The translations under genes and the position numbers were made by a program. Below, one piece after another: positions 32,841 through 41,260 of a stretch of 64,000 nucleotides of DNA (positions are counted from its first letter, which is position 1; each line of letters starts with the position of its first letter). The notes beneath the pieces are model-generated. The model worked only from the letters and a program-made list of their open reading frames with translations, was not told the DNA's origin and did no database searches. The stretch is taken from the NCBI RefSeq assembly GCF_000376825.1, contig NZ_AQXW01000004.1, forward strand, positions 2,170,001 to 2,234,000, written 5' to 3'. This DNA is from Demetria terragena DSM 11295 (GTDB taxonomy: Bacteria > Actinomycetota > Actinomycetes > Actinomycetales > Dermatophilaceae).

Positions 32841-34619
32841 TCATGCGGGCAGCGGGAATCGGCGAAGGACCTGTTCGGCGAGCCTCAGTGTCCTGGAGTC
32901 GATGTCCTCGGCGCCCCAGCAGTCCAGGACGATCAACTCTGAGTTCAGACTGAGACCGTTCCGATAGCCGATGTTCCGGCCGTTGGAGTCTTGCCGATCT
33001 CGTTTCTGTTGAAAGGATTTGTTTCCGAGGTTGCTGTTATACGCGGTGATGGTCAGGTTCCCAAGTCGGTGCTTGTGTTCCTCCTGGACGATTGCTGCGG
33101 TGGCCTCACCGCCCAGCATGTCTTGCCACGACCGAGGCAAGTTCGACCCCTGGGGGAGGATGTGCTCGATCGTCCAGACATAGCCGTTCGAGTCCTGAGC
33201 CCACAGGTCCACCGACGTCTCCCGGGTCATGCCGTCCTCGGCGAGCGTAGTCAGGATGAAGCGCGTGACGTCGACGTTCTCCTCATAAATGCGCCCCTGC
33301 AGGCGCTCACGGAACAGTTCGTCGCTGGAGGAAACTGCCAGTAGGTTGGACTTGATCTGTCTGACGACTCCATCGCTGCGCGCATCGCCCATCTTTTCGA
33401 TCGTCGTCATGAAGAGTTTTGCAAGACCGTATGTCTGCGGATACCCGGTCAGATTGCGACGGACGAAGAAGCTGGTCAATACATCGACCACCTCGCTGAG
33501 GTGGGATTCAGTGAGTTCAAGCGTTTCTCTGCGCGACATCAGCCACAGGACCAAGACATACGACGGAGTTCCCTGGGCGCGAATCAGGCGCTGAAAAGCC
33601 TGATCCAAGGGAGCAGGATCGTCGCGCTCGGTGATGCAACTGATCCGGCCATAATCGGCGCTTGCGCTTGCGAGGGACTCAAGCCTGACCTCGAGGGCAT
33701 CGCTTAGGACGCCTTCGTAGATGCGTATCAGGTTGGATCGGGTGGCTACGCTGGCATTGCGGACTTCGGGAAGGTCGGTCTTGAATGCGTTGTAATAGTG
33801 CCGCAGGAATCGCTCGTGTGTGGCGTAGGCGTCGCCAAGATTGGTGAGCATGGTGTTCCAGCGTTCAAACGCCTCTTCGACGTTCATGACCGCTCGGCGC
33901 TCAGATTCGGCCAGTAGGTGGTTCTTGATGAGATCGACCGGGGACAGCGGGACGCCCCGGTTGTTGAGCGATTCGAATAGGACGAATGCGTCTGCGCTGC
34001 TCGGCACCTCGATCTTTACCAGGATGGCGCGGGTCGCCGCGAAGCGAATCCGTTCGGCGGCTGAGGCCGGAGTGAGTTCCTGGTCCGCCGCGAACTGTTC
34101 GATCGCGGAGCTGAAGTACCGATAGCACTTGGCGATGCGACGGTTGCCATGGTGCCGCTGCCGGTGCGCGTCCACCTCAAGTCCCGCGTCGGCGAGCACC
34201 GTGCAGAAGTCGTCAAGGTTCTGGCCTTGGCGTTGGGGAGTGACTCTAGGCTGGCGAGTTGTTCCGCGGACCAACTGGCGGGAGAGATTGAGAAGGTTGA
34301 AAGCGTTCTCGGCGTCGAGACCCTCGCGGTGTTCGTCAAGCACGGAGTGGGTCGCCGCAAGGAGTATGGAGAGTGTCGTGAGCCGTTGCTGCCCATCGAT
34401 AACTTCGACCGTCCGCTGGAGGGAATCTCGGGTTCGGTCCAGGATGATGATGGTGCCGAGGAAGTGTGCACCGTCAGCGTTAACGAGGTCGTCGAACAAC
34501 GCCTCCCATTCGGATCTCCGCCACGAATATTCTCGCTGGTACGGCGGGACGCGGTAGGACACGTCCGTGTCCGGGCTGAGAAGAGCGTGGACGGGGTACT
34601 GCTCTGCGGAGTTGATCAT
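32841..34619 (-). CDS. GmrSD-like DUF262/DUF1524 nuclease
   Basis: The protein has 592 residues. The N-terminal DUF262 (ParB-like NTPase-related) domain has RVPPYQREYSW and the signature DGQQRLTTLSIL. VLFESLNNRGVPLSPVDLIKNHLL follows. The C-terminal DUF1524 HNH-type nuclease has TIEHILPQ, the HRLGNLTI segment and LGNKSFQQKRD. GmrSD proteins are Type IV enzymes that cut modified phage DNA, and BrxU and SspE are relatives. Start ATG 34619 overlaps the stop of the Type ISP gene (ATGA), so the two are made together. The frame open further upstream (to 35387) is a shadow of that gene. Confidence 0.88.
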   Translation of the reverse strand: MINSAEQYPVHALLSPDTDVSYRVPPYQREYSWRRSEWEALFDDLVNADGAHFLGTIIILDRTRDSLQRTVEVIDGQQRLTTLSILLAATHSVLDEHREGLDAENAFNLLNLSRQLVRGTTRQPRVTPQRQGQNLDDFCTVLADAGLEVDAHRQRHHGNRRIAKCYRYFSSAIEQFAADQELTPASAAERIRFAATRAILVKIEVPSSADAFVLFESLNNRGVPLSPVDLIKNHLLAESERRAVMNVEEAFERWNTMLTNLGDAYATHERFLRHYYNAFKTDLPEVRNASVATRSNLIRIYEGVLSDALEVRLESLASASADYGRISCITERDDPAPLDQAFQRLIRAQGTPSYVLVLWLMSRRETLELTESHLSEVVDVLTSFFVRRNLTGYPQTYGLAKLFMTTIEKMGDARSDGVVRQIKSNLLAVSSSDELFRERLQGRIYEENVDVTRFILTTLAEDGMTRETSVDLWAQDSNGYVWTIEHILPQGSNLPRSWQDMLGGEATAAIVQEEHKHRLGNLTITAYNSNLGNKSFQQKRDRQDSNGRNIGYRNGLSLNSELIVLDCWGAEDIDSRTLRLAEQVLRRFPLPA

Positions 34620-37600
34620 TTCGCTCCTGGCGAGGGCATACGGATGTCGAGCGAAGGAAGGGCATCGACGATCGTGTTGGTCTCGACGCTGACGGTCACG
34701 ACGCGGGCGAGGAGGTCGAGGATGTAGCGCGGGTCGCCGACCTCGCGGGACCAGTCGTTGGGGTCGTTGACGATGCCCGATGGCTTGTCGGTCTTGATGT
34801 AGTAGCGGGCGATGATCCACTCGATCGCGGACTTGGAGCCGAGCATGTATCGGTAGGCGTCTTCGGGGATGCCGGTCAGGGTGATGTTGGTGTTGTACGT
34901 AATCGTCGAACGGTCGTCTGCTGCCTGACGTTCGGCCGGCTCCTTGGGGAGTTTGCCGAAGCGCATCTCCTTGTTGCCGACGGCGTAGTACTCGTACGGG
35001 TCGCTTCCCTGCGGCGGCTCGGCGTCGAGTCCTTCCAGCGGGTAAGGCTCGACAGTCTCGTACGCGAGGTGGATTTCGGACAGTCGACGGCCGGCGTCGA
35101 TGAACGGTTGCGCGTCCGCGACGAGCGGGATGCGCGGGAGGGATTTCTTCAGGTCGGCGGCGTAACGGGTGCGGTAGTCCGGGGCGTGCAGGAGTCCGTA
35201 GACGTAGTTGAAGATGTCGTCCTTGGTGATCCGCTCGCCGTAGGCGCCCTGGAACTGGCTGAGTGCATGGTCGGTGATGTTGTCGATGCGCAGATACCCG
35301 TCGATCACCTCGCTGCTGGAGCTGCTGGAGCTGCTGGTGTCGATGCTGAGCGTGCCGTCGGCGTCGTCGACCTTCTCGTAACGCCATCGAGCGAAGAACT
35401 GGCCCGTGTATGAGTAGAAGGACAGGTCTGGGATCTGGTCGACCATAAGCACTGCTGGCGTCGCCTCGACGCGGGGTGCGATGGCGACGAAGCCGTGGTT
35501 GGGGTGGCCAGGGGTGGGGAAGAGCTCGTTGAGCCGGTAGACACTGTTGTTCCAGGCCCGGTCGAAGTAGAGGCTCGTCTTGGTGAAGGGCCGATAAGTC
35601 GAACTGCGGATCACGTTGGAGTCGAAGCTGGTACGGCGACCACGTTGGACGTCCTTACGGTTCTTCTCGTCCCAACTGATCTTGCTGGGGTCGGAGTGTT
35701 CGCCGAGAGAGAAGAAGTCCGGGCTAGGGCTCCCGGCGTAGTCATTGGTCAGCTGGTTGCAGAAGTCGATCGTCCTGCGCATGTTCTTCGCGACAGCCCG
35801 CGCATGGAAGTTGTAGACCCATGCGTCGCGGTTAGTCTTGACCCCACCCGAGTAGAGACCGAAGACCGCACGGTCTGGGTTGTCCTTATCGCCGACCGCC
35901 ATGAAGGTCGGGAAGTCGATGCTTCTCTGGTTGAGCCAGTCACCGTCGGTGTTAGGGGTAATGGCCGTGGCGTCAAGGTGCTCGATGGACCCGGCGTGCG
36001 AGATGCGCTCGAGTTTTTGTTCGCGGGTGAGGTAGTCGCCGATGTCGGTGTAGTGGATGCGGGCGGGTCCGGTGTGGGTGGGGTCTTTGATCAGGAGGGT
36101 GATGGCGACGGTGGCGCGGGACCCGGCGCCGAAGATCTTGCCGCCTTCCTTGCGCGATTGCTCGCCTGCGGTGCGCTGGTTGCCGCGGAGGTTGTATACG
36201 TAGATGTCGCTGAACTCTTCGGCGAGGCTCTTGCGCATGCCGTCTGCGCTGTTGGAGTCGAGCCAACCGCCGTTGGTGACGTAGGCGATAACACCTCGGT
36301 CGTGCAGGCGCAGCGATGCCCATTTGATCGCACGGATGTAGGAGTCGTACAGGCTGATCTTTAGCTTGGCGGCCGAGCGTGTCGCGTACGTCTGCTCGAT
36401 CGCTTCGTCGAGGTCGGGGTAGGACTCGTTGGCGTTGTTGTCGTTGGCGGAGTCCTGCCCGGAGGAGTAGGGCGGGTTGCCGACGATGACTTGGATGTCG
36501 AGCTTCTTGAGCTCTTCGAGGCGCTGGTTGTTCTGCTGGAAGACGATGGTGTCGAGGCGGTCACCTTTCTCCCAGGACTGGAAGGTGTCGGTGAGGATCA
36601 GCCCGGGAAACGGCTCGTAGTCGCCCGTCTCGGCGAGGTCGCCGCGCAGGTCTTGGTAGGTGGTTTCGATGTTGGCGGCGGCGATGTAGTACGCCAGCAG
36701 CAGCATCTCGTTGGCGTGCAGTTCGCGGGCGTATTTGCGGGCCAGGTCCTCGGGTGAAATGAGGCCAAGTTGAAGCAGCCGGACGATGAAGGTGCCGGTG
36801 CCGGTGAACCCGTCCAGGACGTGCACGCCCTTGTCGGTGATGCCGTGCCCGAAGTGTTCGCGCAGGACGTGGTCGGCCGAGCGGAGGATGAAGTCGACGA
36901 CCTCGACCGGGGTGTAGACGATGCCGAGCTTGTCGACGGTCTTGCTGAACGCGGTGGCGAAGAACTTGTCGTAGAGCTCGACGATGATGCGCTGCCGGCC
37001 TTCGGCGTTGTCGATCCCTTCGACGCGGGAGCGGACCGAGTCATAGAAGCCGCGCAGGTCGGAGTTCTCGGCATCCAGGGAGTGCTCGTCCAGGGTGGCG
37101 AGCATTGTCTCCATGGCTTGGGCGACGGGGTTGTGTTTGGCGAAGTCGTACCCACCGAACAGGGCGTCGAAGATGGGGCGGGTGATGAGGTGTTGGGCGA
37201 GCATCTCGACCGCATCAGTTTGGGTGATGCCGTCGTTGAGGTTTCCGCGCAGCCCGTGCAGGAACGTGTCGAAAGCCTGTGCCGCGGGCGAATTCGGGTC
37301 ATCGAGGATGCCGTTGATGCGGGCGATGTGCTGCCCAGCGATGGTCGCGACGTCGTTGGCCCAGGTCTCCCAGTAGCGCCGCTCACCGACCTTTTGCACG
37401 ATCTTGGCGTAGATCGCGTCCTGCCACTGACTGAAGTCCAACTCCAGGGGGCCTTGTGTTGCCTTGGATTGTTCATCGCCACTGTGGACCTGGCCGGTGC
37501 TGTCGACGGAGCCGATGCCCAAGCGGGGGTTCTTCTTCGATTTGTTCAGGTCGATGGTGTTGATGATCGAGTTGAACCGGTCATCGTGGGCCCGTAGTGC

Positions 37601-39493
37601 GCGCAGGACCTGCCACACGACTTGGTATTTCTTGTTGTCCGCCAACGCTTCCTCGGGCGGGGTGCCGCTGGGCACTGCGATCGGCAGGATGATGTAGCCG
37701 TAGTCCTTGCCCGGTGATTTGCGCATCACTCGCCCGACGGACTGGACGACATCAACCTCGGAAGAGCGGGCGGTCAAAAACATGACCGTGTCCAGAGACG
37801 GGACGTCGACACCTTCGGACAGGCATCGCGCGTTAGACAACACCCGGCAGGTGCCCTCGGCGGGTTCTTCTTTGAGCCAGCTCAGCTTCTTGTTGCGCTC
37901 CAACGCGTTGTAGGTGCCATCGACGTGCTCGCACTCCACCCGCAAGTCCGACGATCGATGGCCGCGGTCGTCGGCTTCGGGTTCAGTCAGGTCGACGGTG
38001 TCGACGTGCCGATCCACGATCGTGGGGAACGCTTCAGCAACGGACTTGCTGGTCTTGATGTCTTTCGCGAACGCTACGGCCCGTTTCATCGGAGCCCTGG
38101 ACTCACCTTCGAGGGTGTCGAAGTGCTTCGCCAACCCGTTCCAGCAGCCGACCATCCGCGCCGCATCCCCGAGGGGAATTTCACCGAGTTCGGCGAGCTC
38201 TTGTTGGAACTGGCTGGTGACGTACTTTTCGTCAACGGTCAGGATCAGCACCCGGTAGTCGGTCAGCAGGTTCTTTTCGACCGCTTCACCGAACCCGAGT
38301 CGGTAAAGCTCCGGCCCGAACTTTTCCTCGTCATCCATCGACGCGATCTGCGCAGCGCCTTCGGCCGCCTTCTTCTTGGTGTCTTCGCCAAACAGGCGAG
38401 GCGTCGCGGTCATGTACAACCGCTTGGTGCCTGGAAGGAAGTCGTTGTCGTGGACTTTCACGAACGACGACTCATCCGCTCCGGCGATCGTGACACCGGT
38501 AGTGCGGTGCGCTTCATCGCAGATGATCAGGTCGAACGCGCCCACTCCGGCCGCCTTCTGGGCGTTGGAAACCACATCGATCGACTGATACGTCGAGAAC
38601 ACCACGGTCATCGAGTCGTCCTCGGCGAAGGCGTTCTTCAACTGCGGGACCAGCCGTTCCACATCCGTGGTTGCCGGTAACGGCAGGTCAACCGCGGAGA
38701 TGTCCTCGTTCACCGCCTTCGACCGGGTCGTGACCTTACGGTCCGAGCACACCGCCAACGCTGTCATCGGCGCATGCGCCTCGGCCGCCCACTCCGTCAG
38801 CGTCTGAGACATCAAACTGATTGAGGGGACCAGGAACAGCACGCTCTTGCCCGGGCCGGCGTACTGCTCGGCCAGACGCAACGAGGTGAACGTCTTGCCG
38901 GTGCCGCAGGCCATGATCAACTTGCCCCGGTCATGCGCAACGAACCCGGCAGTGACCTTCTCCACCGCTTCGGTCTGGTGCGGGCGCAACTTCTTCTTCG
39001 CCAACTTCGACAACACCTGTGGCAGTTTCCAGTCGAAGTCATCCCAGTTGACGACCGAGTGCTCCAAGTCCGCCATCCCCACCCGGGTAACTGGGACCTG
39101 CTGCCCCTGGATCGTGTCCTCAGCATGCTGGTTCCACTTGTCCGTGGTCGAGACGATCATCCGCTCGGTGAAACCAGCCTTGCCCGACGCTGAGAGGAAC
39201 GTGTCAATGTCGGCCTTGCTGATCGTGGACTCCGGCGCATAGAACTTGCACTGGATCGCGACTGTGCCGCCGCTGACCTTGTTTGTGGCCACAAGGTCAA
39301 TACCTGTGTCGTGCTTGCCCTCCCGGCCAGGCCAATCATTCCAGTGCCACACCTGACTGAACTGGTTCGCATACACCGGGTCCGTCCGCAAGAACTCCTC
39401 AATCAGGCGCTCAAACTTAGACCCCTTGTCCGCCTCCGACGTCGACTGCGCGCGCAACTCGTCCAACACGTCATACACCGTTGCTGTCCCCAT
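34616..39493 (-). CDS. Single-polypeptide Type ISP restriction-modification enzyme
   Basis: The protein has 1625 residues, the size of LlaGI-type enzymes. Domains in order: Mrr-like PD-(D/E)XK nuclease (D66 in TGIDLVA, Q81-x-K83 in AIQCKF); SF2 helicase with Walker A MACGTGKT (about 194-201), DEAH 326-329, CLSEGVDVPSLD and motif VI SVGRVMRK (about 585-592); helical coupler; N6-adenine methyltransferase with motif I DGFTGTGTF (894-902) and NPPY (1006-1009); and a C-terminal target-recognition region (about 1100-1600). It methylates its own sites on one strand and cleaves unmethylated foreign DNA after translocation. No HsdS is needed. Start ATG 39493 with AGGA seven bases upstream. Confidence 0.9.
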   Translation of the reverse strand: MGTATVYDVLDELRAQSTSEADKGSKFERLIEEFLRTDPVYANQFSQVWHWNDWPGREGKHDTGIDLVATNKVSGGTVAIQCKFYAPESTISKADIDTFLSASGKAGFTERMIVSTTDKWNQHAEDTIQGQQVPVTRVGMADLEHSVVNWDDFDWKLPQVLSKLAKKKLRPHQTEAVEKVTAGFVAHDRGKLIMACGTGKTFTSLRLAEQYAGPGKSVLFLVPSISLMSQTLTEWAAEAHAPMTALAVCSDRKVTTRSKAVNEDISAVDLPLPATTDVERLVPQLKNAFAEDDSMTVVFSTYQSIDVVSNAQKAAGVGAFDLIICDEAHRTTGVTIAGADESSFVKVHDNDFLPGTKRLYMTATPRLFGEDTKKKAAEGAAQIASMDDEEKFGPELYRLGFGEAVEKNLLTDYRVLILTVDEKYVTSQFQQELAELGEIPLGDAARMVGCWNGLAKHFDTLEGESRAPMKRAVAFAKDIKTSKSVAEAFPTIVDRHVDTVDLTEPEADDRGHRSSDLRVECEHVDGTYNALERNKKLSWLKEEPAEGTCRVLSNARCLSEGVDVPSLDTVMFLTARSSEVDVVQSVGRVMRKSPGKDYGYIILPIAVPSGTPPEEALADNKKYQVVWQVLRALRAHDDRFNSIINTIDLNKSKKNPRLGIGSVDSTGQVHSGDEQSKATQGPLELDFSQWQDAIYAKIVQKVGERRYWETWANDVATIAGQHIARINGILDDPNSPAAQAFDTFLHGLRGNLNDGITQTDAVEMLAQHLITRPIFDALFGGYDFAKHNPVAQAMETMLATLDEHSLDAENSDLRGFYDSVRSRVEGIDNAEGRQRIIVELYDKFFATAFSKTVDKLGIVYTPVEVVDFILRSADHVLREHFGHGITDKGVHVLDGFTGTGTFIVRLLQLGLISPEDLARKYARELHANEMLLLAYYIAAANIETTYQDLRGDLAETGDYEPFPGLILTDTFQSWEKGDRLDTIVFQQNNQRLEELKKLDIQVIVGNPPYSSGQDSANDNNANESYPDLDEAIEQTYATRSAAKLKISLYDSYIRAIKWASLRLHDRGVIAYVTNGGWLDSNSADGMRKSLAEEFSDIYVYNLRGNQRTAGEQSRKEGGKIFGAGSRATVAITLLIKDPTHTGPARIHYTDIGDYLTREQKLERISHAGSIEHLDATAITPNTDGDWLNQRSIDFPTFMAVGDKDNPDRAVFGLYSGGVKTNRDAWVYNFHARAVAKNMRRTIDFCNQLTNDYAGSPSPDFFSLGEHSDPSKISWDEKNRKDVQRGRRTSFDSNVIRSSTYRPFTKTSLYFDRAWNNSVYRLNELFPTPGHPNHGFVAIAPRVEATPAVLMVDQIPDLSFYSYTGQFFARWRYEKVDDADGTLSIDTSSSSSSSSEVIDGYLRIDNITDHALSQFQGAYGERITKDDIFNYVYGLLHAPDYRTRYAADLKKSLPRIPLVADAQPFIDAGRRLSEIHLAYETVEPYPLEGLDAEPPQGSDPYEYYAVGNKEMRFGKLPKEPAERQAADDRSTITYNTNITLTGIPEDAYRYMLGSKSAIEWIIARYYIKTDKPSGIVNDPNDWSREVGDPRYILDLLARVVTVSVETNTIVDALPSLDIRMPSPGAK
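35312..35338. repeat. Three 9-bp repeats giving a Ser8 tract in the Type ISP enzyme
   Basis: GCTGCTGGA is repeated at 35312 and 35321, with GCTGCTGGT at 35330 (plus-strand reading). On the coding strand this gives eight consecutive Ser codons near residue 1390, in the target-recognition part. Change by slippage would add or remove three residues without a frameshift. Confidence 0.7.
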
Positions 39494-39664
39494 GGGGAGA
39501 TCCTGCCTCATAGGGCCTAGTGCGATGGGCGAGGTGCCCCAATTTGCTCTGGGTGTCGGTTGGTCAGCCGACGGGGCTGGCTAGCGCGTAATGGCCCTCC
39601 GTCGTCACGCACTCCTTATGTCTCCTTCGAGCGTCATGTCAGTGGTCCCTAGGAGCCTTCGTGC

Positions 39665-40576
39665 ATGGATGGGTTACGCATTTGGGAGCGTGCTAGGTCC
39701 GCTAGCTCGGAGATCGAGAGCGAAGTTGCCTGGTGGCGTGGGCGAGCACCCACGTTCTTCTGGCGGTACACAACGCTCCCGTTCCGACTTTGGCCAGTCC
39801 TTGTCGTTGCGGTCTTGGGCCTCGCGCTCGCAAGCGTCCCCTGGGCGTTGGCTATGGACCCTGCTGCCAAAGCGATCATCCCCTGGATGGTCGCGAGTGC
39901 TGCTGCACTTCTGACGTGCGCGACTACGGTGCTTGTTGCTTCCTTTGCTTTGGTGCAGGTCCTGCACGGGTTGATCGGTATCGAGTTCTTCTCGGGTGTG
40001 CGACTCACAGCGCATGAGCTCGGCCGTATCGTCCAAAGGTCGTCGACACTGGTCGGTCGAGTGAGCGTCGCGGTCGTGCTCACCGCGCCGGCCAGCATGG
40101 CCCTCGCTGAGTCGTCAACTAGTCGCATCACGATGGCCCAGCCAAAAGTCGTGGGTGCAATCGGCCTGGGTCTTGCGGTGGTGGTGCTGTCGGCAGCACT
40201 TGTCCTCTGGACTTGTCTCGCGGTTTGGGCCCTGCTCGCCACGATTCCGCGACTGTCGAGGCTCGCCATTGCAGTAGGGGCGCCAACGACGTTCACGGCG
40301 ATGATGCCGGGCCTCGCGCAGTCCGTTATGAGGCACGTTCTCCCCCAATGGCTTCCGGGCGAAACGGCCGGCTACACGGCCCAGCAGCTCGCCGACGAGC
40401 TGGTGCGGAACACGCCCATGCCAGGCGGGCTAAGCGTTGCTCTCGTGACCGCATTTACCTTGGCGATATACCTAGGACTGTCGAATAGGGGGCCGCAGCG
40501 ACCATGTGGCGAGGTATGCACCCGCGTGGCTAGTTGTAGCGACCCTCCAACAGCTCCTGAATCGCCGGGCCCATAA
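39665..40576 (+). CDS. Hypothetical multi-pass membrane protein
   Basis: The protein has 303 residues with about six predicted TM segments: about 40-60, 75-100, 130-150, 165-195, 200-220 and 255-275. I recognise no family. AGGAG lies nine bases before ATG 39665. It sits next to the restriction operon but on the opposite strand, with 171 bases between starts. Its 3' end overlaps the TetR gene on the other strand by 47 bases, so the hydrophilic tail PTAPESPGP may be a frame read-through. Confidence 0.55.
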   Translation: MDGLRIWERARSASSEIESEVAWWRGRAPTFFWRYTTLPFRLWPVLVVAVLGLALASVPWALAMDPAAKAIIPWMVASAAALLTCATTVLVASFALVQVLHGLIGIEFFSGVRLTAHELGRIVQRSSTLVGRVSVAVVLTAPASMALAESSTSRITMAQPKVVGAIGLGLAVVVLSAALVLWTCLAVWALLATIPRLSRLAIAVGAPTTFTAMMPGLAQSVMRHVLPQWLPGETAGYTAQQLADELVRNTPMPGGLSVALVTAFTLAIYLGLSNRGPQRPCGEVCTRVASCSDPPTAPESPGP

Positions 40577-41141
40577 CCCCCACGAGTTCATCGATGTCGG
40601 CATCAACAAGCGTGGGGACGCCGACCATCCGTCGTCCCACGACCACGCCGACCATCATGGTCGCGGCGAGCCCCGCCCGCAGAGTGGCGTCGCGGCCACG
40701 ACCGGCCATGCCGTGGGCGAGGCGGGACTCGATGAACTCGCGTAGTTGGGTGCCGGCTTGTTCGTTGACGACCGCGCCGCGCAACATCGCCATCAGCGGC
40801 TCGGACTCTGCCGCTGGGCCTTCCCAGGCTTCGAGATAGGCGCGGACGACCCGCTCACCCAGCCGTTCGCTGGGCCCCTGGAAAGCGGTGTCGAAGCGCT
40901 CAGTGGCCGAGGCGGGAATCTCCATCGCGGCCGCAAAGAGTCCGTCTTTCGAGCCGAAGAACTGCATCACCTGCGAGGGGTCGACGCCCGCGTCGGTGGC
41001 GACGCGGCGAATGGTGGTGCCCGCGTATCCGTCGGCGGCGAACCGAGCGCGCGCCGCCGCCAGGACGGCGAGTCGAGTGCTCGCAGGTCCGGGTCGGCGT
41101 CCGACGCGGGCCGGTTGGGGACTCTGCTGTGGGGCTGCCAT
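40530..41141 (-). CDS. TetR family transcriptional regulator
   Basis: The protein has 203 residues. The N-terminal HTH is AVLAAARARFAADGYAGTTIRRVATDAGVDPSQVMQFFGSKDGLF (given as landmarks: ADGYAGTTIRRVA, VMQFFGSKDGLF). The C-terminal ligand/dimer domain has LRGAVVNEQAGTQLREFIE, as in a common actinobacterial TetR subgroup (TetR_C_33-like). It is divergent from the CocE-type hydrolase gene, with a perfect palindrome between, and probably represses itself and that gene. Confidence 0.9.
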   Translation of the reverse strand: MAAPQQSPQPARVGRRPGPASTRLAVLAAARARFAADGYAGTTIRRVATDAGVDPSQVMQFFGSKDGLFAAAMEIPASATERFDTAFQGPSERLGERVVRAYLEAWEGPAAESEPLMAMLRGAVVNEQAGTQLREFIESRLAHGMAGRGRDATLRAGLAATMMVGVVVGRRMVGVPTLVDADIDELVGVMGPAIQELLEGRYN

Positions 41142-41171
41142 GTGCCAACGGTAGCCGCATCTCGATCGGTT

Positions 41172-41187
41172 CTCAACACGTGTTGAG
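41172..41187. promoter_or_regulatory. Perfect 16-bp palindrome, likely TetR operator
   Basis: CTCAACACGTGTTGAG reads the same on both strands. It is centred in the 119-base gap between the divergent tetR-like and hydrolase genes, about 30 bases from the regulator start. TetR repressors usually bind such a site in such a place. Confidence 0.72.
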
Positions 41188-41260
41188 TTTGTCTGTTTTT
41201 GGTCGTACGCTCACCACGTTCTCGGATACGTCGAGGACTTTGTGAACCTCAGGAGCACTC

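Noticed and set aside
34620-35387. Upstream extension of the DUF262 protein frame
   Set aside because: It overlaps the Type ISP coding frame and encodes an Arg/Pro-rich shadow translation. The DUF262 domain begins properly at ATG 34619, which also gives the ATGA junction.
36491-38680. Several long plus-strand frames opposite the Type ISP gene
   Set aside because: They are mirror frames of a strongly conserved enzyme, with Val/Asp/Gly-rich composition typical of antisense translations and no ribosome binding sites.
41172-41187. TetR-gap palindrome as a second LexA box
   Set aside because: The half-sites are CTCAAC/GTTGAG, not TCGAAC/GTTCGA, so they do not match the SOS consensus.
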